DNA of 64,000 nt, from NCBI RefSeq assembly GCF_017916325.1, contig NC_090171.1, positions 512,501 through 576,500 of the forward strand, given 5' to 3'. The position numbers and the translations under genes are program-made. Position 1 is the stretch's first letter; each line of letters begins with the position of its first letter. Below, piece by piece: positions 1-13,802 of the stretch. A model generated the notes under the pieces. It ran no database searches. It was not told where the DNA came from and worked only from the letters and a program-made list of their open reading frames with translations. This DNA is from Leishmania martiniquensis. Taxonomy: Eukaryota > Euglenozoa > Kinetoplastea > Trypanosomatida > Trypanosomatidae.

Positions 1-829
1 TATGCGCGTCTGTGAGAAGAGGGACCATGAGACCAAATGGTGGGAGGCTAAGGTCATGAGGTGAATCCCTCTCGTGCATGTCTGCACGATGGCGTCTGCA
101 TATGCACACGTGTGCGCGCCCATGTTTTGAGTGTGTATACCCTCCGTTCTGTTAACCTCGATAATGTGGCCGCCCGTCCCCCCCCCTCCCACACACACAC
201 GCGTTCCTCTTTTGTGGTGTGGTGTTTCTCCTGTCTCCGTTAGCTTTTTTTGTTCGTTTGTTCGAATGCCCCTTTCAGCACGCGCAAGGGCTCGCGAACT
301 GCCCCAAGAGAGAACGCCCCTTCTCTCCGTGCCTTGAGCTCCCTTGTCGAGGTAGAAGGACCTGCTGAGCGGTATTGACGCTGGTGACCTTGCTTCGCCG
401 TGAGAAGAAAGAGTGGGGGTGGGGTAGTGGACGACACCAAAGGTTGCCAGAAAAGATATTTCTGAGGGGAGTGAGGCAGTACCGCGCGTGGGGCGAGCTC
501 GGCGCAGGGGGCAGGCACAGGTTTTGTGCATGCGCCCACGCTTACCAGTCACTCACGAGGAAATAGGCGACTTTGGCCCTTCCCGGTACTCAATGGAGAG
601 CACGCAACGGATGGCACGCCGCTTGCAGACTGAGACACTGTTCTTCCGCTTCTTCTCAGTGCTACGCTTCGCGTACACCACCATATCCCTTCTTCCGTCC
701 TTCCCTCCCTTCGCCCAACCCTACCTTTTCCTCGCACGCATACACACTCGAAAGATATGCATGGTTGCGCCACACAGAACCTCTCCCGACACCGAAAGAA
801 CGAGGCCGGAAAGGCGAGATTAGAGAGCG
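1..829. other. Upstream region of the first gene
   Basis: No convincing coding region is seen. The stretch holds a C-run followed by a short CA repeat near 180-201. Two pyrimidine-rich tracts, about 641-658 and 688-737, lie close to the start of the gene at 830. These are the expected context for spliced-leader trans-splicing. Short open frames here have simple-sequence-like composition and non-ATG starts. Confidence 0.6.
641..754 (+). promoter_or_regulatory. Candidate trans-splice acceptor region for the 830 gene
   Basis: A pyrimidine-rich tract at 641-657 is followed at once by AG (CTTCTTCTCAG context, AG near 658-659). A second tract at 688-737 is followed by AG at 753-754. Trypanosomatids add the spliced leader at an AG just downstream of such tracts. 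The first site would give a 5' UTR of about 170 nt, the second about 75 nt. Which is used cannot be decided from sequence alone. Confidence 0.4.
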
Positions 830-1558
830 ATGCCCAAGTTGTGTGTTGAGTACTCCAAGTCAGGGCGAGCCAAGTGCTCGAATACGTCATGTGGCAAAAG
901 CATTCAAAAAAACGAACTCCGCATTGGCACTGAGGTGATCATGCCATTCAGCGACGAGGGCATCGAGTCTTGGAAATGGCGCCATCTCTGCTGCTTTACA
1001 GAGCGACAACTGAGCAACGCAAAGGGAAGCGGCGACATCGATGCCATCCAAGGAGAGGACGACTTGGCGCCCGCTGATAAGGCCCTCGTGCAGAAGATGC
1101 GCGAGGGGTTGTTAGTGGGGGATACATCGATCCTCGGCCGCATCGGCGACGTCGCCAACTCCCCTGCGGCTGCTGAGCTGAAGGGAAAAGGTGGCAAGGC
1201 TGCTAAGCCGAAGGCAAAGGCAAAGGCAAAGGCGAGCGGCACTGCCGAGGATGGGGAGTCACGTCCCGCTGTTAGCGGCGAGAAGCGGCCACGAGCGCCG
1301 CCGCGGAAAGCAAAGGCGGCGAACGCAAAGGTCCAAGATGATGTAGACTCCGAAGCAACCGATGAGTATGAAGTGGTCGTCGAGGCTGTGGCAGGAAAGC
1401 TGAAATGCCCGTACGGAGCTAACTGCTTTCGCACCAACCAGGAACACTTCCGGCAGTACACGCATGATGATGAGAATGGCACCACAGCTGATGATGTGGT
1501 GTCGTCTCGCTCCGGCACCGCCAAGCTCAAGCCCGTGATTCAACGAAGGAAGTTGTAG
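830..1558 (+). CDS. PARP-type zinc finger plus PBZ zinc finger protein
   Basis: A 242-residue protein starting at an ATG. Residues 16-55 form a PARP-type zinc finger with ligands C16, C21, H52 and C55 and the WKWRHLCCF context. This fold recognises DNA breaks in PARP1 and DNA ligase III. Residues 117-170 are a basic Lys/Ala-rich linker with a KAKAKAKA run. Residues 193-212 match the poly(ADP-ribose)-binding zinc finger pattern C-x5-C-x6-H-x5-H (C193, C199, H206, H212), as in APLF and CHFR. There is no ADP-ribosyltransferase catalytic domain and no room for one. I infer a small nuclear adaptor that could bind both damaged DNA and poly(ADP-ribose). It is the only plus-strand protein gene in the window and the last gene of its transcription unit. 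The fingers are clear; the biological role is inferred. Confidence 0.88.
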   Translation: MPKLCVEYSKSGRAKCSNTSCGKSIQKNELRIGTEVIMPFSDEGIESWKWRHLCCFTERQLSNAKGSGDIDAIQGEDDLAPADKALVQKMREGLLVGDTSILGRIGDVANSPAAAELKGKGGKAAKPKAKAKAKASGTAEDGESRPAVSGEKRPRAPPRKAKAANAKVQDDVDSEATDEYEVVVEAVAGKLKCPYGANCFRTNQEHFRQYTHDDENGTTADDVVSSRSGTAKLKPVIQRRKL

Positions 1559-2605
1559 CACAGTCAATGACACTGCCACCTGGGTTACCCTGCTGGACCC
1601 ATGAAGACTTTGCCGATTCTAGTTGGCGCGGGATGATGGAGTCACAAGGAGCACCTGCCGAAGGGGCCTTTCCCCGTGTGGCGAGTGTTGCCCCCCCCTC
1701 CCCCTCCTCCGGCAGTGACAACGAAAAACTCTTCCTCTTCATATATATATATATTGTAGGACGGCCACGTTAGCCTGCCGCACGCGTCCGAGAGTTTTGT
1801 TGCGCCGCGTCTTCTCCACGTGAGACTCTCAGCAAGAACAATATCACGAGGCAGCAGGCTAGTCTGACAACAGGTGCACTGACGTCTGCAGCGTTGCCTG
1901 TTGGCTTGTTCTGTCTCTCGTTGAAGACCGGGTCAACTTGTGGACATCTTTTTCGACGTGACGGTTCCATAGCAATGGAGGTGGGGGTCTTGCACGGGCA
2001 CTGGGTGTTTCTGAACCACTGTGCCGCGAGTTGTCTCAGTTTTGTGTGTGTGTGTGGGGGGGGGCGATCCTCCTTCCCCTACCAACCCGCTATGCCAGTT
2101 ATAGTCGCCATGTCGGCCCATTGCCATGGCGCACCGGGGCGCATTGGACCCACCGGCGAGGATGCTTGCTCTGCGAACACTACTCAGCGTCTCACCTCTC
2201 CTTTCTCACCGAGGACGCGGTGGTGCGAGTGTTTCTCGATGCGTTGGCGAGCATGTTGGACAGCCTATTTCCATCCTCGAGCCTACCAAAAGGCACGAGA
2301 CGTGCGCAGACAAAGCACAAGAGGGACCACAAATAGCAAAAAAATCCGAGGTGCCGGGCGCACCCGCGGCTTCAAAAGTTTCGAGGGGCGCGGCGCAGTT
2401 TGGCGCGTGCGCCATGCCCAGGCGGCAAACCCCGCGGGCACCCGCCACCCCCCCGCGACCCACCCACCACGCCGCCGCCGACGCCCCGCCCGCAACCCCC
2501 CCCCCCCGACGAACACGATTTACACCTTTCGCCGTCCACACCTTAAGGCGGCGAACACCCCAACCCCAGGGGCGACAGGATAGCTGCACCCTGTCTCGCG
2601 CACGA
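1559..2605. other. Left part of convergent strand-switch region
   Basis: Non-coding stretch downstream of the plus-strand gene and before the tRNA palindrome. It contains C-rich runs near 1689-1710, an AT-dinucleotide repeat at about 1740-1754, a TG repeat ending in a G-run near 2043-2064, and a 12-nt C-run at 2496-2507. The sequence from 2400 to 2520 is unusually GC-rich. Longer open frames here have UTR-like composition, so I call none. Confidence 0.6.
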
Positions 2606-2628
2606 GCCGCCCCCACGAGGCGGGTGCG

Positions 2629-2632
2629 AAAA
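2629..2632 (-). terminator. Pol III T-run terminator of left tRNA-Tyr
   Basis: Four T residues on the minus strand lie 5 nt after the tRNA-Tyr 3' end. This is the minimal RNA polymerase III termination signal. Confidence 0.7.
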
Positions 2633-2637
2633 CTATT

Positions 2638-2721
2638 TCCTTCCGGCCGGAATCGAACCAGCGACCCTGTGATACCTGCTCGCTCTACAGTCACATGCTC
2701 TACCAATTGAGCTACAGAAGG
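2638..2721 (-). tRNA. tRNA-Tyr (GTA), intron-containing, left copy
   Basis: An 84-nt gene that folds into a full cloverleaf with anticodon GTA and an 11-nt intron after position 37. It is identical to the plus-strand copy at 3127-3210. The acceptor stem pairs CCTTCTG with CGGAAGG, with discriminator A. The T arm contains the GGTTCGATTCC B box. No CCA is encoded, as expected in eukaryotes. It lies downstream of tRNA-Thr on the same strand. Confidence 0.96.
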
Positions 2722-2786
2722 CTGGTGTGCTGGGCGGTGGGGTGGGAGAATGGGGGTGACAGACGACGGCGCGGTACTGGAGAGGG

Positions 2787-2790
2787 AAAA
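2787..2790 (-). terminator. Pol III T-run terminator of left tRNA-Thr
   Basis: Four T residues on the minus strand lie 4 nt after the tRNA-Thr 3' end, mirroring the right arm. Confidence 0.65.
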
Positions 2791-2794
2791 GAAG

Positions 2795-2866
2795 AGGCCA
2801 CTAGGGGGATCGAACCCCTGACCTCCGTCTTACTAGGACGGCGCTCTGCCATTGAGCTAAGCGGCC
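2795..2866 (-). tRNA. tRNA-Thr (AGT), left copy
   Basis: A 72-nt cloverleaf without intron. The acceptor stem pairs GGCCGCT with AGTGGCC and the discriminator is T. The anticodon loop is CTAGTAA, giving anticodon AGT for threonine codon ACU, presumably read as inosine. The B box is GGTTCGATCCC. It is identical to the plus-strand copy at 2982-3053 and transcribed away from it. Confidence 0.96.
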
Positions 2867-2870
2867 ACTT

Positions 2871-2977
2871 TGGGCGAAAACCACAACTGCTACCGCGCAT
2901 GCAGGGAGGCCACCATGGAGGTACGGTACCTTGGTGTGTTTTTCAGTAAGATACGACAAGGCATACGTCATCGATCG
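2871..2977. other. Spacer between divergent tRNA-Thr genes
   Basis: This 107-bp unique sequence forms the centre of the palindrome and is the shared 5' flank of both tRNA-Thr genes. I recognise no U6, U3, 7SL or 5S sequence in it and no clear TATA element. Confidence 0.6.
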
Positions 2978-2981
2978 AAGT

Positions 2982-3053
2982 GGCCGCTTAGCTCAATGGC
3001 AGAGCGCCGTCCTAGTAAGACGGAGGTCAGGGGTTCGATCCCCCTAGTGGCCT
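2982..3053 (+). tRNA. tRNA-Thr (AGT), right copy
   Basis: A 72-nt cloverleaf: acceptor 7 bp, D stem GCTC/GAGC, anticodon stem CCGTC/GACGG with loop CTAGTAA, variable AGGTC, and T stem AGGGG/CCCCT. Anticodon is AGT (threonine). Internal A and B boxes are intact. The left copy starts 116 bp away and points in the opposite direction. Confidence 0.97.
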
Positions 3054-3057
3054 CTTC

Positions 3058-3061
3058 TTTT
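3058..3061 (+). terminator. Pol III T-run terminator of right tRNA-Thr
   Basis: TTTT within CTTCTTTTCC, 4 nt after the tRNA end. It is followed by 65 bp before the next tRNA. Confidence 0.65.
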
Positions 3062-3126
3062 CCCTCTCCAGTACCGCGCCGTCGTCTGTCACCCCCATTC
3101 TCCCACCCCACCGCCCAGCACACCAG

Positions 3127-3210
3127 CCTTCTGTAGCTCAATTGGTAGAGCATGTGACTGTAGAGCGAGCAGGTATCACAGGGTCGCTGGTTCGATTCCG
3201 GCCGGAAGGA
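3127..3210 (+). tRNA. tRNA-Tyr (GTA), intron-containing, right copy
   Basis: An 84-nt gene. D stem is GCTC/GAGC and anticodon stem TGTGA (3153-3157) / TCACA (3176-3180). Between the stem strands are 18 nt, which is a 7-nt loop plus an 11-nt intron. Anticodon GTA is at 3160-3162. The intron is best placed at 3164-3174 (AGCGAGCAGGT), after position 37. tRNA-Tyr is the one intron-bearing tRNA known in trypanosomatids, and the T. brucei intron is also 11 nt. Confidence 0.97.
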
Positions 3211-3215
3211 AATAG

Positions 3216-3219
3216 TTTT
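3216..3219 (+). terminator. Pol III T-run terminator of right tRNA-Tyr
   Basis: TTTT within AATAGTTTTCGC, 5 nt after the tRNA-Tyr 3' end. Confidence 0.7.
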
Positions 3220-3242
3220 CGCACCCGCCTCGTGGGGGCGGC

Positions 3243-6099
3243 AGCATGCCGTGGCGCTGCGCCAACCCTGCCTCATGTCCCAGGTAGCGCGCCGGCGTTC
3301 CGGGGGCCCGCCTCGCGGCGCCACCGCGGCCCAGGGGAAAGGGGTCCTCGCAGCGCCAATGGCCCTTTTTTCCAGTGTGATCGGTGGCGTGTGTGGATGG
3401 GTTTGCTCGCCACAGAGCGAAGCCATAATGGAAGCAGACGGGAAGAAGCAGAAGCGGCAAAAGTTGAAGTACGCATGAAGGCGATAGCAGTGCGCTGTGA
3501 GTAGTGTATGTGTCTGGGAAGGGGGAAGCTAGCAAGTCACGCAGTTGCCAGCAGTCGACATCTCTGGCGGCACGGCAGGGGGGGGGGGGGGGGTAGAAAA
3601 GAGACACGGAAGCACAGCAGTAGGCGTGCAACACGCTTTTTTTTCGCGCTGGGAAGCCCGGGTCCGTTGCCTTTCCAGGGAGTCGGCCACAGGCACCTGC
3701 GACGGGGGACAACCTCGGCAATGCATTCGGGGGGGGGGGGCGGCAATGCTCGCCCGATGGAAGGCAAGAGCCCCACCCCCAACCCCCTGCCAATGTAAAG
3801 CCACTTGTGGCGGCGACACACAACGTAGTGGGAGGCCAGAGCGATATATTACCTCTGATGTCGACAGTTAGGTTGTGCATGGGGTTGTGTCAGCGGTGCC
3901 GGCGACAAAGCTTACGCCTGTGGTGTCCATAGAGAGGGCTAGGCGGCGCCGTGACGTAGCCGACACACTATTTGCAGTGCGTGTCCTGACCGCTGCCTCG
4001 CATTGGCCCGGTGGTTCCTGTGGGAAGCTGCGGGCAGAGAGGGACTTCACTCACTTTCTACGCCTACCTGCATGTGCTGAGAAACAGCCCAAAGAATACT
4101 TTCCTGGCGACCAAAATCACCCGCACAGGCACTGAGAGTAGCTACGACACGTCGCTACACTCGCAGGGATTAAGAAGGAGGGAGAAGGTCCGTCAGACGC
4201 GCGCCTGGGGAAGAGCTCGAGAACAAAACACCATCCCCTCGCATGTGGAGCTAACAAACATGAGGGGCACGCACGCACATTAGGGTGGGGGGAGGGGGCA
4301 CATACAAGTACATACACTGCGAAGGTCAGCAGACAAAACGAGAATTAGTTGAGGAAAACCAACCCCGCAGGGGGAGGTACGCGTGCGCGGTGGTACTTGT
4401 GACGGTTGCTTGGAACAGGTGCCGAGGTCTGCGCATCGCATGCGATGCCTCCAGCGGTTTTCGTCGACAAGTCTGCGCAAGGAAGGGTTGGTGTCCCGCA
4501 TCTTGTCACAGGGATGGGCAACACAGCACCCCAGCTATTGGCGTAACTATGTACTTTGGCTGTTTGACTTGTCACTTAATTACAGGTGTTTTAAACAAAT
4601 ATTCCTCTGCTAGCGAAGAGGAAGCTCGCATGGCAACGTGTGTGCAAGGCACCACCCTCGGCGGAAGCCGCCCTGAACAGCGCCGCCACGGCAGCCCGTT
4701 GCGCCTTGAAGAAATAGGCACGCAAAAGAAAAAGGGAGCCGGCATAAGGTAGGGTAAGCCAAGCCGCTTACCCATTGCTTGAGGCGACCATTAAGCACGT
4801 GCTCACCACCACGGCGGCAACCCACGAGAACTGTCCCACCTCTCCTCAAGAGCTGCGAAAAGCATCAGGACGCGCAGCGACCCACCACACACGAGCAACG
4901 CAGAGTGGGGTGGGGGTACACAAACGACCAGATGCCAGCATATTTATATATATGTGCGTGTATGTCACAGTCCATGGCAGCCGTCCACCTCACCATGCCA
5001 CCGAGAGAGCAAAAAAGGAGGAATGATGATGGGCACGTTGCACAGAGGGTGGGCGATGCCGGAAGCTAAAATGTGAGGCAGACGGACAGGGAAGTAATCG
5101 GTGAGAAATCTCGACCAAGGCGAGCTTGCACTGCTGCGAAAGAAGAAAGCAGACGGCTCTACGTGTGTGTGGGGGAGGGGGGAGGGTAAGGGTCGTACGG
5201 TGTGCTGTCCGGAAGCCACAGAACACAAAGGACGAAAAAGAGGAGAGGAAGCGAAATCGAGCACCCCACCCATCTCACACGTGCACACCATGAAGGAGAG
5301 AGGTAGAAGGGGCGAGTCATATCTGTTTCCCCCTTCGCGCCCTCCTATTCTTCTTTTCCCGTTGCTGTTGCACGTGGAGGCACCGCCGTGCCCTTTTGCT
5401 GCGCATGTGGTGAAAGGACGGATGGCTCCGTCGGCGTACGTGAAATGCGGTGAGGGTGCACCGAAGAACAAAATAATAACAAAGGTGGCGGTGGTGGTTT
5501 CACCAGCCAAAGTAAGACGCGAAAACAACAAGGCAGAGAGACACCAGCATCCATCGCGATGCGCAGTGCCCGAAATCCTCTGAGCGAGAAGGAACGACGT
5601 AGTGTGAGAGGGAGAGGGAGAGAGAGCGGAAGACAGACTTTAAGTGGAGCGAGAAAAGAACATATTTGTTCTTTTCTGCACCTGTCGGGGAAGGGGGTGG
5701 TGGTGGTGGTGGTGTGTATGTGGGTGGGGGGGGTGGGGGAGAGGGAGCGCGTTGGAAGGCGGTGGCGTGTCGGGACGAAGTGAGGACACCGCAGACGGCT
5801 TCCTGAAGCAGGAATACACCGATGCAGAGAGGGGAGATGGGGGAAGGACGGCGAAGAAGCGATGCAGGGGGTTGGGGCTGAGGAAGAAATGCGCAGCTAA
5901 AGCACTGTAAAGGAGCTGAAAGAGGACATCCGTGCGGCATCGCCCCAACCACGGAGGAAGGGGGTGGGGACAGCGAAACAAGCAGCTCCTCGGAAGCTGC
6001 CAACAACCCGTTCTGTTGAATGCAAGAATCGAGTCCTCTTAGCGTCCTCGTCACAGTGCAACGAGTTCATGGGCACACACGTGGGTACTTCTTTCGACC
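3243..6099. other. Right part of convergent strand-switch region
   Basis: Non-coding stretch of about 2.9 kb between the tRNA palindrome and the 3' end of the leftward gene array. It holds a 16-nt G-run (3578-3593), a 12-nt G-run (3729-3740), a short TA repeat near 4939-4952 and a GGT/G-rich tract near 5691-5740. Open frames on both strands look like translated simple sequence, and no gene is supported. The last several hundred bases are probably 3' UTR of the adenylate kinase mRNA. Confidence 0.6.
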
Positions 6100-6762
6100 T
6101 TAAAGCTTCGCCACAGGAGCCTGGGTGTTGATGTTCTGCAACTGCCTGTCGATCGTTTTTTCTAGCGTCTTGACGACGATTTGGATCTCCGGATCTGCGT
6201 CCACCTCGACTATGATGTTCGAGTAGTGGCCGATGAGGGACGCTTTTTGATTGTTGTAGATCTGCATGCGACGCTCGTGCTTCTCCCTTGTGTCGTCGGA
6301 GCGGATTTGAAGACGGTCCACAATGTTCGGCGGCGGCGGGTCGCTCTTGAGGTTGTAAATGCGTCCGGTCACCGGGTCGACACGCCGGGAAAGGCATCGC
6401 TCGAGCAGCACCACCGGCGACACGTTGAGGAAGATCATCATGTCAAACTTGAAGCCACGCGTGCTAAGCTCCTCCGCCTGCCGTAATGTTCGTGGGAAGC
6501 CGTCGAGGAGGATGCCGCGCTCTTGCACATCCGGCTTCCTAAGGCGGTGGCATACGAGGTCGATGACCAGCTCGTCCGGGATAAGGCTGCCCTCGGACAT
6601 GATGGCTGCACACTGCAGCCCAAGCGGAGACCTTTTGCGCACCTCTTCGCGCAGCAGATTACCGGCACTCAGGTGCACAAAGCCGTACTGCTTTACGAGC
6701 AAATTGCTCACCGTTCCCTTTCCACTCCCAGGGGCGCCGAACAGAATGATAAATAGCGGCAT
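6100..6762 (-). CDS. Adenylate kinase
   Basis: A 220-residue protein starting at an ATG. It interconverts ATP + AMP and 2 ADP. The P-loop is GAPGSGKGT at residues 9-17. The NMP-binding GFPRT motif is at 88-92. A long-type LID is seen around 126-146 ([19 protein letters not shown]). The [16 protein letters not shown] segment at 154-169 supplies the catalytic and ATP-binding arginines. Length matches long-LID eukaryotic adenylate kinases. No N-terminal targeting extension is visible: the protein begins almost directly at the first beta strand, suggesting a cytosolic form, though trypanosomatids have several isoforms. It is the last gene of the leftward array before the strand switch. Confidence 0.96.
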   Translation of the reverse strand: MPLFIILFGAPGSGKGTVSNLLVKQYGFVHLSAGNLLREEVRKRSPLGLQCAAIMSEGSLIPDELVIDLVCHRLRKPDVQERGILLDGFPRTLRQAEELSTRGFKFDMMIFLNVSPVVLLERCLSRRVDPVTGRIYNLKSDPPPPNIVDRLQIRSDDTREKHERRMQIYNNQKASLIGHYSNIIVEVDADPEIQIVVKTLEKTIDRQLQNINTQAPVAKL

Positions 6763-8188
6763 GGGGAACAGCTTCTCTCAACTTCTACTTGCTGCAGGTC
6801 GATCCGCGCTGGAGCGCTCGGCACACGCACACACGCTACTCATACACCCGCACACTCGTTGCTCCAAGTCGGCACTGGCTAGTGCGCACACACAGAACGT
6901 ACCGAGAGCCGCTCATGAACGACCGTGGCGGTGCGAACGAATGTGGCGGGAGGCAGACGACCGTGGGCTGCACTGGAGAGAGGGAAAAGACACACGAACA
7001 GGAAAAAATAAGTATATATATGTAAAGAAGCAACAGGTGAGTAAGGCCAAAGTGTAGCCATCAAACGGAAACAAAAGCCAGCGAAGAATAACGGGAAAAA
7101 ATGGCGGGCGTTCGGGTGGCTGTGATGTGCGCGTTGAGGGCGTGAGAGGACAGTGATGTCGACTGTGCGAAAGGGAAGAAAGGGAAGGGACGAGTAGAGG
7201 ATATCTCGGCGGAGAGAGGGTGGGGTGATGGTGCCACAGCGTTGCCATGGCACGAGCACTTGCCTGGCCTCCTGATCACTCGCCTGTGGGCCCACGTGTG
7301 CGGGGGAAGAGTGTTCGTTGTGGAACCTATTTGATTGCACTCCTCACGCAGCGAGAACGACCCGACGAGCACCCGAAAGGTACTGTCCAGCGAACCTGTG
7401 GCGGGAAAGGCCCCCCACCCAGCCACCCATCCGTCCTCTTTTCGCTGCAATGGAGAACGAAAAATCGTGCATTCTTTTTTTTTGAGCCTCTCATAGGCAC
7501 TTCACCCTCCATGTTTCTCTGACCTTTTCCCCGCGGCACATGACAACAAAAACAGAGCGCAACAGAGAATATCCGCCGGCCCAGATACCCGGCACCGCCT
7601 ACGTGAGAAGGGAGCCGTGAGGGGACGGTGGCAGGCGTGCCCGGCAGGGGGAGATGGAACACTTTCGCAGGAAACCTCGGCGGAGAACGAGCGAAGCAAA
7701 GATCCCTCTGTATGGCATCACACACACACACACATACCTGCAGACGCACCCACTGCGCATCCCTTGCCAGCGCGTCACTCACGCGCCACCATCGCAACAG
7801 CACATGAGCCCTAGCAAGGAAACCAACAGGAAATCAAATCAACACGAATCAGAACATCCACGGATGAGAAAGCGCCAGCTGTTGGCATCCATGCGTCGAC
7901 CCTCTCGCGCAAGTCAAGGAGGCAGCCGACATCCGCGTCGCATACTCGTGATCGAGAGGCGATGACTGACATCTATAGAATGGCGGAGGGAAGCGCCAAG
8001 GCAGAATCACATCTGCCACAGGCCCAAAGCGGCGCCGGTGATACCTCGGCAACGGGCAGCGCTAGTCACGGTCATGAGAGGGTCAAAGGGAAAAAATTGG
8101 AAGATGCGTGAAAGGTAACCAAACATACAAAGAAAAAAAAACGAGGCGAAGTACAGTGAAAACAGCACATTCGCGTCTCCTCTCAGGG
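6763..8188. other. Intergenic region, adenylate kinase to VCP
   Basis: About 1.4 kb with no convincing gene. It includes a TA repeat near 7014-7022, purine-rich tracts on the plus strand near 6975-7010 and 7165-7200 (pyrimidine-rich in the transcript, candidate trans-splicing signals for adenylate kinase), and a CA repeat at about 7718-7734. Confidence 0.55.

Positions 8189-13802
<5,614 letters not shown>

Larger units (their letters stand above)
2606..2870. repeat. Left arm of perfect 265-bp inverted repeat
   Basis: This arm is the exact reverse complement of 2978-3242, checked base by base across both tRNAs, the 73-bp spacer between them and the 3' flank. It contains tRNA-Tyr and tRNA-Thr on the minus strand. 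The two arms are separated by 107 bp of unique sequence (2871-2977). Confidence 0.95.
2978..3242. repeat. Right arm of perfect 265-bp inverted repeat
   Basis: Exact reverse complement of 2606-2870. Identity stops at 2977 on the inner side (G where the other arm predicts A). On the outer side it stops after 3242. Both flanks are then unrelated. Confidence 0.95.

Noticed and set aside
2871..2977. Possible U6, 7SL or other small RNA between the divergent tRNA-Thr genes
   Set aside because: The 107-bp spacer has no recognisable U6, U3, 7SL or 5S sequence and no terminal T-run.
3243..6099. SIDER-type degenerate retroposons in the intergenic regions
   Set aside because: Likely in a Leishmania genome, but I cannot identify the signature or target-site duplications by eye. 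A search with SIDER profiles would decide.
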